Below, in pieces: positions 6,028 to 6,904 of a stretch of DNA of 6,904 nucleotides. The notes under the pieces were generated by a model that saw only the letters and a program-made list of their open reading frames with translations, did no database searches and was not told the DNA's origin. The position numbers and the translations under genes were made by a program. The stretch's first letter is position 1; the number at the start of each line of letters is the position of its first letter. Origin of the DNA: an uncultured Clostridia bacterium. Its GTDB lineage: Bacteria; Bacillota; Clostridia; Christensenellales; Borkfalkiaceae. The DNA is taken from contig CANPZH010000081.1 in the NCBI GenBank assembly GCA_947589335.1, positions 1 to 6,904 on the forward strand, written 5' to 3'.

Positions 6028-6503
6028 TGAAGGCGTATATCATCTCCATCGTCGGGGCGATCCTGCTCTCCGCGCTCGTGACGGCGCTCGTCTCCGACAA
6101 GAAGATGGGGAGGTTCATCAAGGGGATCGCAAGGCTCCTCGTCTTTTCCGTCCTCGTGACGCCGCTTGTCGCGCTCTTCCGCGGCGATGGCGATCTGCCT
6201 TCCGGCGCTTCCGAGATCGGAACGGACAGCGGCTATCTTGCCCGCTGCACGGAACTGCTCAGGGAGAGCTATGGAGAGGAGGTCGGCGCCGTCCTTGCGG
6301 ACTACCCCGTATGGGCGGAGACGGAGATCTCTCTGTCGGAGAATGGCCGCCTCGAGAAAATCACGGTAAAGATCGGGCAAAACGGCATAAACGAACAGGA
6401 CGGGCATATAGATATGACAGCCGGGATCGAGTCGGCGCTCGAAGAGCGCTTCCGTTGCGAAGTGGAGGTGATATGGTGCAATTCCCGAGAAACAGAACGG
6501 TGA
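6027..6503 (+). CDS. spoIIIAF: Stage III sporulation protein AF (two-helix ring-building-motif protein)
   Basis: The 158-residue product has two N-terminal membrane helices (about 5-23 and 34-51) separated by the basic DKKMGRF turn, which is the SpoIIIAF arrangement. Residues about 70-152 form a soluble alpha-beta domain that fits the ring-building motif and should face the intermembrane space. It is shorter than B. subtilis SpoIIIAF (about 206). The assignment rests on topology and on its place between AE and AG as much as on sequence, because AF is the most variable member. The start is joined to the spoIIIAE stop as TGATG, with a possible weak ribosome site GGGGGCGAT at 6012-6020. The last 31 nt overlap spoIIIAG; the codons for the final strand EVEVIW contain the spoIIIAG ribosome binding site. 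Confidence 0.9.
   Translation: MKAYIISIVGAILLSALVTALVSDKKMGRFIKGIARLLVFSVLVTPLVALFRGDGDLPSGASEIGTDSGYLARCTELLRESYGEEVGAVLADYPVWAETEISLSENGRLEKITVKIGQNGINEQDGHIDMTAGIESALEERFRCEVEVIWCNSRETER
6385..6412 (+). promoter_or_regulatory. Weak candidate internal sigma-E promoter in spoIIIAF
   Basis: GCATAAA (6385-6391) matches the sigma-E -35 pattern at five of seven positions, and CATATAGA (6405-6412) matches the -10 at about five of eight, with a 13-bp spacer that is one short. The stretch is AT-richer than its surroundings and lies upstream of spoIIIAG and spoIIIAH. From memory, an essential internal promoter has been reported in the B. subtilis spoIIIA operon, which makes the location plausible, but the match itself is poor. 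Confidence 0.2.
6464..6472 (+). promoter_or_regulatory. Strong ribosome binding site of spoIIIAG, inside spoIIIAF
   Basis: GGAGGTGAT is a perfect anti-16S match directly before the ATG at 6473. From GGAGG to ATG there are 4 nt, slightly short. The next codon, GTG at 6476, would have 7 nt and is a possible alternative start that changes the protein by one residue. AG and AH both have strong sites, unlike AC and AD, which suggests that the ring proteins are made in larger amounts. Confidence 0.8.
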
Positions 6504-6814
6504 AGATCGTCTGCATCGGGCTTGCGGCGCTTCTGCTGCTGCTCGCCGTCTGGCTGGTCTTCTTCCGCACGGACGGGGCGGAGACACATGCGCTCAGCGA
6601 GCGGGAAGCGCGGCTCGTCCGCATCCTCGGCGAAGTCGAGGGCGTCAAAGAGGTCACGGCGATGGTCACGGAGGAGGACGGGAAGCCCGTCTGCGCCGTC
6701 GTGGTCTTTGCGGGGGCAGACAGCATCCTGACCCGTCTCCGCGTGCTCGACATCACCGCCGCGGCGCTCGGGATCGGGAAGGCGAACGTACAGGTCTATC
6801 CCGCGGAAGGATAA
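6473..6814 (+). CDS. spoIIIAG: Stage III sporulation protein AG, minimal form (membrane anchor plus ring-building motif)
   Basis: At 113 residues this is about half the B. subtilis SpoIIIAG (about 229), which forms a large multi-subunit ring in the intermembrane space. It has a short basic N-terminus, a membrane helix (about 10-31), a brief linker, then an alpha-beta-beta-alpha-beta pattern: helix 42-56 (SEREARLVRILGEVE), strand 59-66 (KEVTAMVT), strand 72-79 (PVCAVVVF), helix 84-100, strand 104-109 (ANVQVY). VVVFAGAD and the final NVQVYP match the usual C-terminal signature of the family. Strands one and two are joined by only about five residues (EEDGK), exactly where B. subtilis SpoIIIAG carries a long beta-rich insertion. 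The reading frame is intact and strongly expressed-looking, so this seems a natural short form, not a deletion within a pseudogene. It overlaps spoIIIAF by 31 nt. Confidence 0.87.
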   Translation: MVQFPRNRTVKIVCIGLAALLLLLAVWLVFFRTDGAETHALSEREARLVRILGEVEGVKEVTAMVTEEDGKPVCAVVVFAGADSILTRLRVLDITAAALGIGKANVQVYPAEG

Positions 6815-6827
6815 CGAAATAATTTGT

Positions 6828-6834
6828 AAGGAGA
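6828..6834 (+). promoter_or_regulatory. Ribosome binding site of spoIIIAH
   Basis: AAGGAGA lies in the AT-rich 29-nt gap between spoIIIAG and spoIIIAH, with 10 nt from GGAG to the ATG at 6844. It supports the ATG at 6844 as the start. This gap is the longest within the operon, and I see no promoter or terminator in it. Confidence 0.8.
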
Positions 6835-6843
6835 TAAAATACC

Positions 6844-6904
6844 ATGTCCAACGTCAAAAAGATCGCACTGATGTCTACCCTCGTCCTGCTGCTTGCCGTC
6901 ACGG
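6844..6904 (+). CDS. spoIIIAH: Stage III sporulation protein AH, N-terminal fragment (cut by the window end)
   Basis: Only 20 codons are present, encoding a basic N-terminus (SNVKK) followed by the start of a hydrophobic helix (IALMSTLVLLLAVT). This fits SpoIIIAH, a single-pass mother-cell membrane protein whose extracellular ring-building domain binds SpoIIQ from the forespore. The name rests on position directly after spoIIIAG, the strong ribosome binding site and the expected N-terminal topology; the diagnostic domain is outside the window. Confidence 0.75.
   Translation, partial: MSNVKKIALMSTLVLLLAVT

Overview
The window is GC-rich and encodes eight genes plus the start of a ninth, all on the + strand. 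It suggests an endospore-forming member of the Firmicutes/Clostridia, probably a plant-fibre-degrading gut lineage. The reasons are a complete seven-gene run of the spoIIIA sporulation operon plus the start of its eighth gene, Shine-Dalgarno sites of Firmicutes type, and a GH51 arabinofuranosidase. A high-GC uncultured group related to Christensenellales is a guess from codon use and from the compact, divergent SpoIIIA proteins; I cannot place it further.

Positions 1-254 are non-coding as far as I can tell. They hold three consecutive stem-loops (25-59, 69-92, 126-173) with no U-tract after them. A near-consensus housekeeping promoter follows (TTGACG, 17-bp spacer, TATAAT, 180-208), with a symmetric operator-like inverted repeat over its -35 (177-197). 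Positions 255-2858 encode a cytoplasmic GH51 alpha-L-arabinofuranosidase with an extra beta-sandwich-like insertion before its C-terminal domain. A strong intrinsic terminator (2879-2910) closes this unit.

Only 53 bp separate the terminator from spoIIIAA. That gap contains a very good match to a sigma-E promoter (2929-2957), which is the expected mother-cell control of this operon. The promoter lies so close that transcription should begin at or next to the spoIIIAA ATG, so the mRNA may be leaderless. From 2964 to the window end run spoIIIAA, AB, AC, AD, AE, AF, AG and the first 20 codons of AH. They are packed with overlaps or gaps of at most 29 nt, which implies one polycistronic mRNA and translational coupling.

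In the model from Bacillus subtilis, these proteins form the mother-cell part of the A-Q channel between mother cell and forespore. SpoIIIAA is the ATPase, AB/AC/AD/AE are the membrane platform, and AF/AG/AH are ring-forming proteins facing the intermembrane space; AH binds forespore SpoIIQ. The most notable point here is SpoIIIAG. At 113 residues it is about half the B. subtilis length and looks like a membrane anchor plus an uninterrupted ring-building motif, lacking the large beta-rich insertion of the B. subtilis protein. SpoIIIAA and SpoIIIAF are also shorter than their B. subtilis counterparts. No mobile element, CRISPR array, tRNA or rRNA was found.
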